Notes: generated from the sequence alone by a model not told the origin. A stretch of 16,201 nt of DNA from Ruminococcus sp. CAG:563 (GCA_000434915.1 FR882081.1:1-16201); one strand, 5' to 3'. Counted from the first letter of the stretch, positions 6,831-13,791 are shown. Numbers and translations are program-made.

Positions 6831-7198
6831 AGCTATTCAAACGAACGGATTTAATTATAATAATTGCAGTTCTTCTCGCAGCGGCGGCGATATCCGTTCC
6901 GAGGTTAATGAACTCGGACAAATTGACCGCAGAAATTTATGTTGACGGCAAGCTTGAAGAAACAATAGACCTTTCATCGATTGAGAAAGAATACATAATC
7001 TCTCCGAACAGCGAGCCGAAAGTTGAGATAACCGTCGGCAATAATGAAATATATTTTTCGCATGCCGAATGTAAGGACAAGCTCTGCGTTAAAAGCGGAA
7101 AACTGACCTCGGGCGGCGAAACGGCAGCATGTCTGCCGGCGAGGGTTGTTATTTCGGTCAAATCGATTAAAAACAAAACAGACATAATGACTTATTGA
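6827..7198 (+). CDS. NusG domain II-containing, membrane-anchored extracytoplasmic protein
   Basis: A 123-residue protein with one N-terminal membrane segment (about 8-25) and a soluble beta-rich domain outside the cell. The domain carries the family pattern C82-KDKL-C87-VKSGKL (82-93), then AACLPARVVIS (100-110) with Cys102. I recognise this as the NusG_II-type domain found beside ApbE, Gx-transporter and Rnf genes in Firmicutes. It is not transcription factor NusG: there is no NGN domain and it has a membrane anchor. Its biochemical role is unknown to me; the three Cys could form a disulphide or bind a cofactor. It overlaps apbE by four bases and the next ATG begins two bases after its stop, pointing to translational coupling. 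Confidence 0.8.
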   Translation: MKLFKRTDLIIIIAVLLAAAAISVPRLMNSDKLTAEIYVDGKLEETIDLSSIEKEYIISPNSEPKVEITVGNNEIYFSHAECKDKLCVKSGKLTSGGETAACLPARVVISVKSIKNKTDIMTY

Positions 7199-7199
7199 T

Positions 7200-7724
7200 A
7201 TGAAAGATAAAAATCTGACAAGAAAAATAGCCGTGACGGGCATAATGTGTGCGCTTGCGCTTGCGCTTTCCTACCTTGAAACGCTTATCCCCGCTTATCC
7301 GGGATTTCCACCCGGAGCAAAGCCCGGACTTTCCAACATAGTTACAATGTTCATGGCGAGCTGTGCCGGGTCGGGATACGCATTTTTTATAACAATCATC
7401 AAAGGACTTTTCGCAGGCGTCACAAGAGGAATGACGGCAATGCTGATGAGCCTCTCGGGCGGAATTCTCAGCACTGCGGCGGCGTGCCTCCTTTTCAGAT
7501 TTTGCAAGAATAAATTAGGATATATCGGCATCGGAATCATCTGTGCCGTTTGTCACAATATCGGCCAGCTTGCGACGGCATGTATCATTTCCGGTACGGC
7601 TTCGCTCATCGTAGGCTACGGACCGCTGTTGTTAATATTTGCAATCGCGACGGGATTCCTTACCGGAACGATTCTCAAGGCGGTTATGCCTAATCTGGCA
7701 AAGGCCGTTAAACTAAAAAAATAA
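7200..7724 (+). CDS. Gx transporter family protein (often annotated heptaprenyl diphosphate synthase component I)
   Basis: A 174-residue polytopic membrane protein with about five hydrophobic segments (roughly 9-28, 43-62, 80-98, 107-130, 136-160). The diagnostic PGAKPGLSNIVTMF motif (38-51) and the Gly-rich segments mark the Hpre_diP_synt_I/Gx transporter family. The older name as a prenyl synthase subunit is doubtful for stand-alone copies, because no catalytic component II lies nearby. These proteins recall the S-components of ECF-type importers, so transport of a small molecule (a flavin or quinone precursor is one guess) is plausible. No strong RBS is visible, so translation probably depends on coupling with the preceding gene. 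It sits between the flavinylation gene apbE and rnfC. Confidence 0.82.
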   Translation: MKDKNLTRKIAVTGIMCALALALSYLETLIPAYPGFPPGAKPGLSNIVTMFMASCAGSGYAFFITIIKGLFAGVTRGMTAMLMSLSGGILSTAAACLLFRFCKNKLGYIGIGIICAVCHNIGQLATACIISGTASLIVGYGPLLLIFAIATGFLTGTILKAVMPNLAKAVKLKK

Positions 7725-7739
7725 ATGGGAAATTCCCAT
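7725..7739. promoter_or_regulatory. Perfect 15-bp palindrome just before rnfC
   Basis: ATGGGAA-A-TTCCCAT begins on the base after the Gx-transporter stop codon and ends five bases before the rnfC RBS (AAAGGGG at 7745-7751). No T-run follows, so it is not an intrinsic terminator. As RNA it can fold into five base pairs with a five-base loop. It might be an operator for an internal promoter, an RNA-processing site, or chance; no clear -35/-10 pair accompanies it. Confidence 0.35.
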
Positions 7740-7759
7740 ATAGCAAAGGGGTTGAACAA

Positions 7760-9112
7760 ATGGGTAAAATCCACGTGGACGGAGTTATCTCGGCAGTCAA
7801 AAAGGTTCGTGGCGGTGTCAAGGTTGACCACCACAAAAACACGGCAGGCTGCGAGGTAGTTCGTATTCCCGTCCCGAAACAGGTAGTTTTGCCTATGCAG
7901 CAGCACATCGGCGCTCCGTGTACCCCGACTGTTAAGGTCGGTGATACCGTTGCAGTCGGTCAGGTAGTCGGCGACAGCGATAAATTTGTCAGCGCACCGA
8001 TTCACGCATCAATTTCGGGTACCGTAACATCAATCGGAAACGTCAAGCTTCCGAACGGGACCATGGTTCAGGGCGTTACAATCGAATCCGACGGCGAGAT
8101 GAGACTTTACGAGGGTCTCCAAGCTCCCGAGGTCAACACAAAGGAAGAGCTTTGCAAAGCAGTCAGAGATTCAGGCCTTGTCGGTCTCGGCGGTGCAGGC
8201 TTCCCGACCCATGTTAAGCTCAATGTTCCGGCAGATAAGAACATCGACACTCTTATCATCAATGCCGCCGAGTGTGAGCCTTACATAACCGTTGACTACC
8301 GTGAATGCATCGACAATTCATGGGATATCTGCTCGGGCATCAAGACAGTTAAAGAGCTTCTTAACATTCCGAATGTTGTTATAGCGGTCGAGGACAACAA
8401 GCCCGACGCTTTTGAAATTCTTCATCAGATCGTTGATAAGGAATCCGGTGCAGACAGCTCAATCAAAATTATGCAGCTTAAGTCCGTTTATCCTCAGGGT
8501 GCAGAAAAAATGATGGTTCAGTCGGCAACAGGCCGTCAGGTACCTCCCGGAAAGCTCCCGGCAGACGTCGGCTGTATCGTTATGAATGTCACCTCGATCG
8601 CATTCATCGCCCGTTATCTGAAAACAGGTAAACCGCTTGTCAGCCGTTCAATGACCGTTGACGGCATGGCCATTGCCGAGCCGAAGAACGTTCGAGTTCC
8701 GATCGGCACAAGCTTTGCCGATGTTGTTGAGTTCTGCGGCGGATTCAAAGAGGATCCGGTCAAAATTATCGCAGGCGGTCCGATGATGGGTATGGCAATT
8801 ACCGATATCAACTACCCGATTTCAAAGAGCAACAATGCTTTGCTTGCTTTCTCGGTTAAGGATGCAAAGATTTTCAGAGAAACAGACTGTATACGTTGCG
8901 GCCGTTGCGCCGCCGCCTGTCCGATGAGTCTTGTCCCGACAAAGATTGTCCGTGATTCAAAGACCAAGGACGTTGACGCCCTTCTCAAGGACGGCGTTAT
9001 GGTCTGCATGGAGTGCGGCAGCTGTGCATATTCCTGCCCGGCCAAGAAGCCGCTTGTCCAGCACATGAGACTTGCAAAATCAATCATCAGAGAGGCAGGT
9101 GCAAAGAAATGA
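7760..9112 (+). CDS. rnfC: Rnf electron transport complex subunit RnfC
   Basis: Peripheral cytoplasmic subunit that binds NAD(H) and FMN and exchanges electrons with ferredoxin through RnfB. The 450 residues are typical of clostridial RnfC. An N-terminal biotinyl-like domain (about 20-110) precedes the nucleotide/flavin-binding domain with GLGGAGFPTHVKL (142-154), INAAECEPYIT (167-177) and YPQGAEKMM (244-252). Two [4Fe-4S] motifs follow: Cys377-380-383-387 and Cys416-419-422-426, each ending in Pro. The ATG at 7760 has AAAGGGG upstream. This is the first gene of the standard order rnfCDGEAB, and its stop overlaps the rnfD start (ATGA at 9109). Confidence 0.97.
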   Translation: MGKIHVDGVISAVKKVRGGVKVDHHKNTAGCEVVRIPVPKQVVLPMQQHIGAPCTPTVKVGDTVAVGQVVGDSDKFVSAPIHASISGTVTSIGNVKLPNGTMVQGVTIESDGEMRLYEGLQAPEVNTKEELCKAVRDSGLVGLGGAGFPTHVKLNVPADKNIDTLIINAAECEPYITVDYRECIDNSWDICSGIKTVKELLNIPNVVIAVEDNKPDAFEILHQIVDKESGADSSIKIMQLKSVYPQGAEKMMVQSATGRQVPPGKLPADVGCIVMNVTSIAFIARYLKTGKPLVSRSMTVDGMAIAEPKNVRVPIGTSFADVVEFCGGFKEDPVKIIAGGPMMGMAITDINYPISKSNNALLAFSVKDAKIFRETDCIRCGRCAAACPMSLVPTKIVRDSKTKDVDALLKDGVMVCMECGSCAYSCPAKKPLVQHMRLAKSIIREAGAKK

Positions 9113-10104
9113 CATTAAAAAATAAGCTCGTTGTCAGCGCATCTCCTCACGATCGCAGTCCGAGGACTGTAAGAAGTCTGATGCTTGACGTTATTATCGC
9201 ACTTATTCCGGCTCTTATCGCTTCGGTTATCTTCTACGGTCCGAGAGCCTTGCTCATTGAATGTGTCAGTGTTGCGACCTGCGTAATATTCGAGTATATC
9301 ACCAGGATCGTATTCAAGCGCAGCCAGTCAATCGGCGACCTCAGCGCAGTTATTACAGGACTTCTGCTTGCTTTCAACCTGCCGGTTTCCATTCCGCTTT
9401 GGATGGTGGTTATCGGCTCGCTCGTTGCGATAGTTGTTGTAAAGCAATTCTTCGGCGGCATCGGTCAGAACTTTGTCAATCCCGCTCTTGCCGGACGTAT
9501 CGTTCTTCTGACCTCCTTCCCGGTTGCGATGTCAACCTGGACTCAGCCGCTCACCTGGACAATGTCAAAGCTTGACGGCATCACCTCCGCTTCTCCCCTC
9601 TCGTCTATTCATGAGATGGCTTCGGGCGGAGCAGCTCCCGATGTTTCGCTTGTCGAAATGCTTATCGGCTGGCGTGCCGGCTGTCTCGGCGAAACATGTG
9701 CCGTTGCTCTTATCCTCGGCGGTATCTATCTCGTTGTCCGTAAGGTTATCTCACCGACAATTCCGCTCACATATATCGGCACGGTTGCCGTTATCATGCT
9801 CATCGCAGGCAAGGGTGATTTCCGCTTCGTTGCATATGAGCTTCTCGGCGGCGGACTTATGCTCGGTGCAATCTTCATGGCAACGGATTACACAACCTCA
9901 CCGATTACCCCCAAAGGCAAGATCATCTTCGGTATAGGCTGCGGTCTTATCACCTCGATAATACGAATTTTCGGCAATCTTCCCGAGGGCGTTTCCTATT
10001 CAATCATCATCATGAACATTCTTGTTCCGCTGATTGAAAACGTTACGCTTCCCAAGCCGTTCGGCACTCCAAAAAAAGAAAAGAAGGAGGCTGAGGCAAA
10101 ATGA
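9109..10104 (+). CDS. rnfD: Rnf electron transport complex subunit RnfD
   Basis: Integral membrane subunit related to NqrB; carries covalent FMN and takes part in the ion-translocating path. The 331 residues form many membrane helices, with the conserved GQNFVNPALAGR stretch at 119-130. The start is the ATG at 9109, which overlaps the rnfC stop; an upstream in-frame ATG at 9013 lies inside rnfC and would add residues unlike the family. The expected flavin-attachment site reads D156-GITSA-S162-PL. The usual form, as I recall it, is DxxTGATPL, so the acceptor would be Ser and the Gly is replaced by Ser. The stop overlaps the rnfG ATG. Confidence 0.95.
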   Translation: MTLKNKLVVSASPHDRSPRTVRSLMLDVIIALIPALIASVIFYGPRALLIECVSVATCVIFEYITRIVFKRSQSIGDLSAVITGLLLAFNLPVSIPLWMVVIGSLVAIVVVKQFFGGIGQNFVNPALAGRIVLLTSFPVAMSTWTQPLTWTMSKLDGITSASPLSSIHEMASGGAAPDVSLVEMLIGWRAGCLGETCAVALILGGIYLVVRKVISPTIPLTYIGTVAVIMLIAGKGDFRFVAYELLGGGLMLGAIFMATDYTTSPITPKGKIIFGIGCGLITSIIRIFGNLPEGVSYSIIIMNILVPLIENVTLPKPFGTPKKEKKEAEAK

Positions 10105-10661
10105 AAAAACAAATTTTGATCCCTACGGTTGCACTCTTTATTATCTGCCTTGTCGCAACGACCTTGCTTGCGTTGGCAAATAACGTAACCGCTCCTATAA
10201 TCGAAAAGAACTCGGCAGAGTCCGAGGCTCAGTCCCGTATGGAGGTTCTTGCAGACGCAAAGAGCTTCGAGGACAAAACCCTCAACGGCATCAGCTACGC
10301 AGTCGGTCTTGACGGCAGTAAGCAGACAGTCGGTATGGTTTTTACAACCACATCAAAGAGCTACGGCGGCGACCTTCTTGTTATGACAGGCGTTGACAAT
10401 GAAGGCAAGGTCACGGGAATCCAAATTCTCTCAATCAGCGACACTGCGGGTCTCGGCATGAAGGCACAGACAGACTCCTTCAAAGATCAGTTTAAGGGTC
10501 TTGTAGACGGGATTAAGGTTGCCAAGAACAGCGCAGACCACGACAATAACGAGATCCTCGCTCTTACGGGCGCAACGATTACGTCCAACGCCGTAACTAC
10601 GGCGGTCAACGAGGCTCTCGCAAACTACAAAACTATCACAGAAAACGGAGGTGCTAACTGA
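10101..10661 (+). CDS. rnfG: Rnf electron transport complex subunit RnfG
   Basis: Single-span membrane protein with an extracytoplasmic FMN-binding domain; ApbE attaches FMN covalently to a Thr. The 186 residues include a membrane helix (about 7-26) and the SISDTAGLGMKA stretch (111-122) typical of the FMN-binding domain. The acceptor motif is L155-TGATITSNAV, with Thr159 the predicted FMN-Thr. The Asp often found six residues before the acceptor is Leu153 here. The ATG at 10101 has AAGGAGG upstream inside rnfD, and the TGA shares one base with the rnfE ATG (TGATG). Confidence 0.95.
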   Translation: MKKQILIPTVALFIICLVATTLLALANNVTAPIIEKNSAESEAQSRMEVLADAKSFEDKTLNGISYAVGLDGSKQTVGMVFTTTSKSYGGDLLVMTGVDNEGKVTGIQILSISDTAGLGMKAQTDSFKDQFKGLVDGIKVAKNSADHDNNEILALTGATITSNAVTTAVNEALANYKTITENGGAN

Positions 10662-11407
10662 TGGCTGAAAAGAAATCCTTAGGCAAGGAGCTTACCAAGG
10701 GTTTTATCATTGAAAACCCTGTTCTTCGCCTTGTGCTCGGCACCTGCCCCACCCTCGCCACAACGACCTCTGTTTCAAGTGCGATCGGCATGGGCGTTTC
10801 GGCTTCAATCGTTCTCATCTGCTCGAACATCGTTATTTCGGCATTGAGAAAGGTTATTCCGCAGAAGGTCCGTATCCCGGCATACATCGTTATCATCGCT
10901 TCGTTCGTTACAATCGTTCAGATGCTTGTCAAGGCATTTGTTCCCGTGCTCAACGAACAGCTCGGCGTTTATCTTCCGCTTATTGTTGTTAACTGTATTA
11001 TCCTCGGCAGAGCGGAAGCTTTCGCAAGCAAAAACGGCGTGCTCGCCTCGGCAGTCGACGGACTCGGCATGGGAATCGGCTTCACCGGTGCACTCTTCGT
11101 TATGGGCACTATCCGTGAAATCCTCGGTGCAGGCACATTCCTCAACGGAATCAGCGACCTCATCGGCGGCAGCTTCAACGGATTCTCGATTCCCTTCCTT
11201 AACGAAAACCCGATGCTTATATTTATCCTCGCTCCCGGCGGATTCTTTGTATTCGGCATGGTAATGGCTCTTGCAAATAAGATTGCCGAGTCTAAGGGCA
11301 AGCCCAAGGCTGTGCTTCACGGCTGCGAAAACTGCCCGATGGCTAAATCATGTGCCATTAGGGACACTCATGAGAGCTGTGAAGAGAAGAAGGAGGCTGA
11401 AGCATAA
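10661..11407 (+). CDS. rnfE: Rnf electron transport complex subunit RnfE, with a Cys-containing C-terminal tail
   Basis: Polytopic membrane subunit of the RnfA/RnfE (NqrE/NqrD) pair, which together hold an intramembrane Fe-S centre. The two conserved ligand contexts are GTCPTLA (Cys29) and VNCIILGRAEAFA (Cys112), in inverted-repeat halves. The 248 residues exceed the roughly 200-230 of many homologues. The extra is a hydrophilic tail from about 208 with four Cys at 222, 225, 231 and 240 (C-x2-C-x5-C-x8-C), then a charged end. Such a tail could bind a metal or Fe-S cluster; this is inference. The start codon overlaps the rnfG stop by one base (TGATG), and the stop overlaps the rnfA ATG by one base. 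Confidence 0.95.
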   Translation: MAEKKSLGKELTKGFIIENPVLRLVLGTCPTLATTTSVSSAIGMGVSASIVLICSNIVISALRKVIPQKVRIPAYIVIIASFVTIVQMLVKAFVPVLNEQLGVYLPLIVVNCIILGRAEAFASKNGVLASAVDGLGMGIGFTGALFVMGTIREILGAGTFLNGISDLIGGSFNGFSIPFLNENPMLIFILAPGGFFVFGMVMALANKIAESKGKPKAVLHGCENCPMAKSCAIRDTHESCEEKKEAEA

Positions 11408-12006
11408 TGGAAATGACAAAAGGCCTTTTGAGCATATTGCTCACAATGATTCTCACTCAGAACTTTGTTCTTTCAAGATTCCTCGGCATCTGTCCGTTTC
11501 TCGGCGTTTCAAAGAAGCTGAACACGGCAGTCGGCATGTCGCTTGCCGTTATCTTCGTTATGGCTCTTTCAACGGCGGTTACATACCCGATAAACAAATA
11601 TCTGCTTGTTGCCAACAATCTTGAATATCTTCAGACAATCGTTTTTATTCTCGTCATCGCCGCACTCGTTCAGATGGTTGAGATTATTCTCAAGAAATAT
11701 ATGCCGGCACTTTACAATGCTCTCGGCATCTATCTTCCTCTTATCACGACGAACTGCGCGGTTCTCGGCGTTGTAACCCTCAACGTTGACAACGGCTACA
11801 ACTTTATGCAGTCGCTCATCTGTGCTATCGGCGGCGGCGTTGGCTTCATGATTGCCATGATAATGTTCGCAGGTGTTCGTTCAAGACTCGAATCCTGCGA
11901 CATTCCGAAATTCCTTAAGGGTCTGCCCATCACACTTGTTGCCGCCTCGCTCGTTTCCCTTTCGTTTCTGGGATTCGCAGGCGTTGTTGACAAGATCTTT
12001 GCATAA
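11407..12006 (+). CDS. rnfA: Rnf electron transport complex subunit RnfA
   Basis: Polytopic membrane subunit that pairs with RnfE to ligate the intramembrane Fe-S centre and form the ion path. The 199 residues contain about six hydrophobic segments. The two ligand motifs are ICPFLGVS (Cys29) and TTNCAVLGVVTL (Cys117), in the same pseudo-symmetric positions as in RnfE. The ATG at 11407 shares its A with the rnfE TAA stop and has AAGGAGG within the end of rnfE. It is followed after 12 bases by rnfB. Confidence 0.96.
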   Translation: MEMTKGLLSILLTMILTQNFVLSRFLGICPFLGVSKKLNTAVGMSLAVIFVMALSTAVTYPINKYLLVANNLEYLQTIVFILVIAALVQMVEIILKKYMPALYNALGIYLPLITTNCAVLGVVTLNVDNGYNFMQSLICAIGGGVGFMIAMIMFAGVRSRLESCDIPKFLKGLPITLVAASLVSLSFLGFAGVVDKIFA

Positions 12007-12018
12007 GGAGGCGAGCAA

Positions 12019-12822
12019 ATGAATCCTATTGTTTTAGCAATTCTGATCGTTTCGGTCATCGGACTCATCGCAGGTCTCGGACTTGCAGTCGCTTCCATCG
12101 TCATGGCTGTTCCCGTCGATAAAAAAGCGGAGGCTATCCGTGAATGTCTGCCCGGTGCAAACTGCGGCGCATGCGGATTTTCGGGCTGTGACGGCTATGC
12201 TGCGGCTCTTTCAAAGGGTATTACAACAAACACAGCTCTCTGTGCCCCCGGCGGTAACGACGCTTCAAAGGCTATTGCAGAGGTTACGGGTCTTTCGGCC
12301 GGCTCGGTCGCTCCCATGGCGGCAGTTGTCATGTGTCAGGGCTTCTGCGGCAAGGCGGAAACCAAGATGGAATACAACGGCGTTAGCTCATGTGAAATGG
12401 CAAAGCAGCTTTTCGGCGGTCCGAAGGAGTGCATCTACGGTTGTATAGGTCTCGGCGACTGCATGAATGCCTGTCAGTATGACGCAATTCACATCTGCGA
12501 CGGCGTTGCAAGAATCAATCCGGTAATGTGCAAGGCCTGTAAGCAGTGCCTTAAGACCTGCCCGAATCACATCATCAAGATGATGCCCCTGCACGACGCA
12601 AAGGCGGCCAACCTTTGCGTAAATCACGACAAGGGCGCAATTACACGCAAGGAATGCGCAAACGGCTGTATCGGCTGTATGAAGTGTGTCAAGGCGTGCG
12701 AATTCGGCGCAGTTGAGGTCAAGGACTTCTGTGCTAAGGTCGATTACAACAAGTGCACAGGCTGCGGCAAATGCACCGAGGCTTGTCCTGTTAAGTGTAT
12801 CAACCTTATCACGCTTGATTAA
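12019..12822 (+). CDS. rnfB: Rnf electron transport complex subunit RnfB (polyferredoxin)
   Basis: Membrane-anchored iron-sulfur protein that accepts electrons from reduced ferredoxin. The 267 residues start with one membrane helix (about 5-30). Next comes the Fe-S domain LPGANCGACGFSGCDGYA (44-61; Cys43, 49, 52, 57). Ferredoxin-like motifs follow at Cys138-142-148-152, Cys171-174-177-181, Cys217-220-223-227 (Cys213 just upstream) and Cys246-249-252-256. The 152 and 227 cysteines are followed by Gln and Glu rather than the common Pro. RBS AAGGAGG precedes the ATG at 12019. It is the last gene of the operon; a strong terminator begins 10 bases after the stop. Confidence 0.96.
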   Translation: MNPIVLAILIVSVIGLIAGLGLAVASIVMAVPVDKKAEAIRECLPGANCGACGFSGCDGYAAALSKGITTNTALCAPGGNDASKAIAEVTGLSAGSVAPMAAVVMCQGFCGKAETKMEYNGVSSCEMAKQLFGGPKECIYGCIGLGDCMNACQYDAIHICDGVARINPVMCKACKQCLKTCPNHIIKMMPLHDAKAANLCVNHDKGAITRKECANGCIGCMKCVKACEFGAVEVKDFCAKVDYNKCTGCGKCTEACPVKCINLITLD

Positions 12823-12831
12823 CAGAAAATA

Positions 12832-12877
12832 ACAATACCCTCCGACAGCGAAAAGTCCGTCGGAGGGTATTGTTTTA
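12832..12877 (+). terminator. Intrinsic terminator of the apbE-rnf operon
   Basis: ACAATACCCTCCGAC (12832-12846) and GTCGGAGGGTATTGT (12859-12873) are perfectly complementary over 15 bp, with a 12-base loop, followed by TTTTATAA. It starts 10 bases after the rnfB stop codon. Read leftward the stem is followed by TATTTTCTG, so weak action on transcripts coming from the pyr side is possible. Confidence 0.93.
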
Positions 12878-12898
12878 TAATGATTTAAAATTGCGAAG

Positions 12899-13367
12899 TT
12901 GGAGTAGTATATACATCAAACCGAAAAATGCTTTATCCGCCAAAAGAAACAAAAACCTGAACTTGAAGATTAGGCAAAGAAGCCGCTTTCTTTCATCGCA
13001 GGCGTATGTATATACGTCAAGTTGGAAAAAGCGGCTTATTGCTATTCAGTTTTATTCCTGAGCGAGAGATTTTGGATGAAGAAAACATTTTTTCTCGGTG
13101 AAGGCGTATTCTTATACGCCGAGCCGGAAAAAATGCCTTATCCGCCAAAAGAAACAAAAACCTGAACTTGAAGATTAGGTAAAAAAGCCGCTTTCTTTCA
13201 ACGCAGGCGTATGTATATACGTCAATTCAGAAAAAGCGGCTTATTGCTATTCAGTTTTATTCCTGAGCGAGAGATTTTGGATGAAGAAGGCTTTTTCTCG
13301 GGGCGCAGGCGTATGTATATACGTCAAGCCACGAAAAAAGTCTTATTCGACAAAAGATCCGCTCAGG
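12899..13367. repeat. Tandem array of long palindromes, period about 102.5 bp, between rnfB and pyrI
   Basis: Four clear modules share an inner palindrome GGCGTATGTATATACGTC or variant: 13001-13018, 13103-13120, 13206-13223 and 13308-13325, spaced 102, 103 and 102 bases. A degenerate fifth is at about 12901-12917. Each inner palindrome is enclosed by outer arms that pair with each other: 12981-13036 and 13186-13241 (AGCCGCTTT/AAAGCGGCT type), 13086-13135 (CATTTTTTC/GAAAAAATG), 13288-13343 (GGCTTTTT/AAAAAAGTC). Modules alternate, giving a 205-bp higher-order repeat (12933 onward matches 13138 onward closely). In the last module, arms extend to TCCTGAGCG (13261-13269) and CGCTCAGGA (13360-13368). 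The array holds no believable gene and ends about four bases from the pyrI stop. Confidence 0.9.
13181..13241 (-). terminator. Terminator-like module of the array, facing the pyr operon
   Basis: Read leftward, the module at 13241-13186 forms an AGCCGCTTT/AAAGCGGCT outer stem closed around the inner palindrome. Its last stem base runs straight into six T (plus-strand A-run 13181-13186). This is the only array module with an uninterrupted T-run on the leftward side; the equivalent module at 12981-13036 has TTCTTT. Because pyrI ends at 13372 with no other terminator before it, this element is the most likely end of the pyr transcript. The long enclosed stem is atypical. Confidence 0.5.
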
Positions 13368-13371
13368 AGGG

Positions 13372-13791
13372 TTATTCGGCTTTGGTTTCGCAATAAATAC
13401 AGCGATATACCCTGTTTTCGCCGGTTCCTGTAAGCTTAAAAATATGCGGAAGTTCCTGCTCGGTGGTGGTTATGCAGCGTGGATTTTTGCATTTGATGAT
13501 ATTTTTTAGCTGAATGGGAAGTGAAACCTTTTTCTTTTCAACGAGGCGGCCGTCCTTGATAATATCAATGGTAACGCCGGGATCAACATAGCCGAGAACA
13601 TCAAGGTCAACGTCGTAATCAGAGTCGATTTTTATGATGTCCTTTTTGCCAAGCTTACGGGACATTACATTTTTGATGATGGCAATGGAGCAATCCAGCT
13701 TATCAAGCTCGAGGAGATTGTAAATCTCCATACCTTTTCCGGCCTTAATATGGTCGATCACTATACCGTTTTTGATGGAATCTATGTTCAT
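13372..13791 (-). CDS. pyrI: Aspartate carbamoyltransferase regulatory subunit PyrI
   Basis: Regulatory chain that binds nucleotide effectors and joins catalytic trimers through a zinc domain. From the ATG at 13791 it has 139 residues. The N-terminal allosteric domain includes MNIDSIKNGIVIDHI (1-15), with DIIKIDSD in its middle part. The C-terminal zinc domain has CKNPRC followed by CIYC near the end, the four expected Zn ligands. Upstream in-frame codons lie inside pyrB and do not resemble the family. The start is preceded by GGAGGT within the last codons of pyrB, and the two genes overlap by four bases (ATGA). It is the last pyr gene and its TAA almost touches the palindromic array. Confidence 0.96.
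   Translation of the reverse strand: MNIDSIKNGIVIDHIKAGKGMEIYNLLELDKLDCSIAIIKNVMSRKLGKKDIIKIDSDYDVDLDVLGYVDPGVTIDIIKDGRLVEKKKVSLPIQLKNIIKCKNPRCITTTEQELPHIFKLTGTGENRVYRCIYCETKAE

Noticed and set aside
6827..7198. Calling the NusG_II protein transcription factor NusG
   Set aside because: It has an N-terminal membrane segment, no NGN domain and sits in an electron-transfer operon.
9013..9108. Upstream ATG extending rnfD by 32 codons
   Set aside because: The extension lies in the rnfC coding end, has no family similarity, and the ATGA overlap at 9109 fits the coupling seen throughout the operon.
12899..13367. Array considered as CRISPR
   Set aside because: Unit length of about 102 bp, related rather than unique sequence between palindromes, and no cas genes.
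12870..13396. Short open frames of 61-63 codons (12870-13061 and 13211-13396, rightward) across the repeat array
   Set aside because: They follow the tandem repeat, have no RBS, repeat the same peptide segment where the palindrome recurs, and the second runs antisense into pyrI. They are artefacts of the array.
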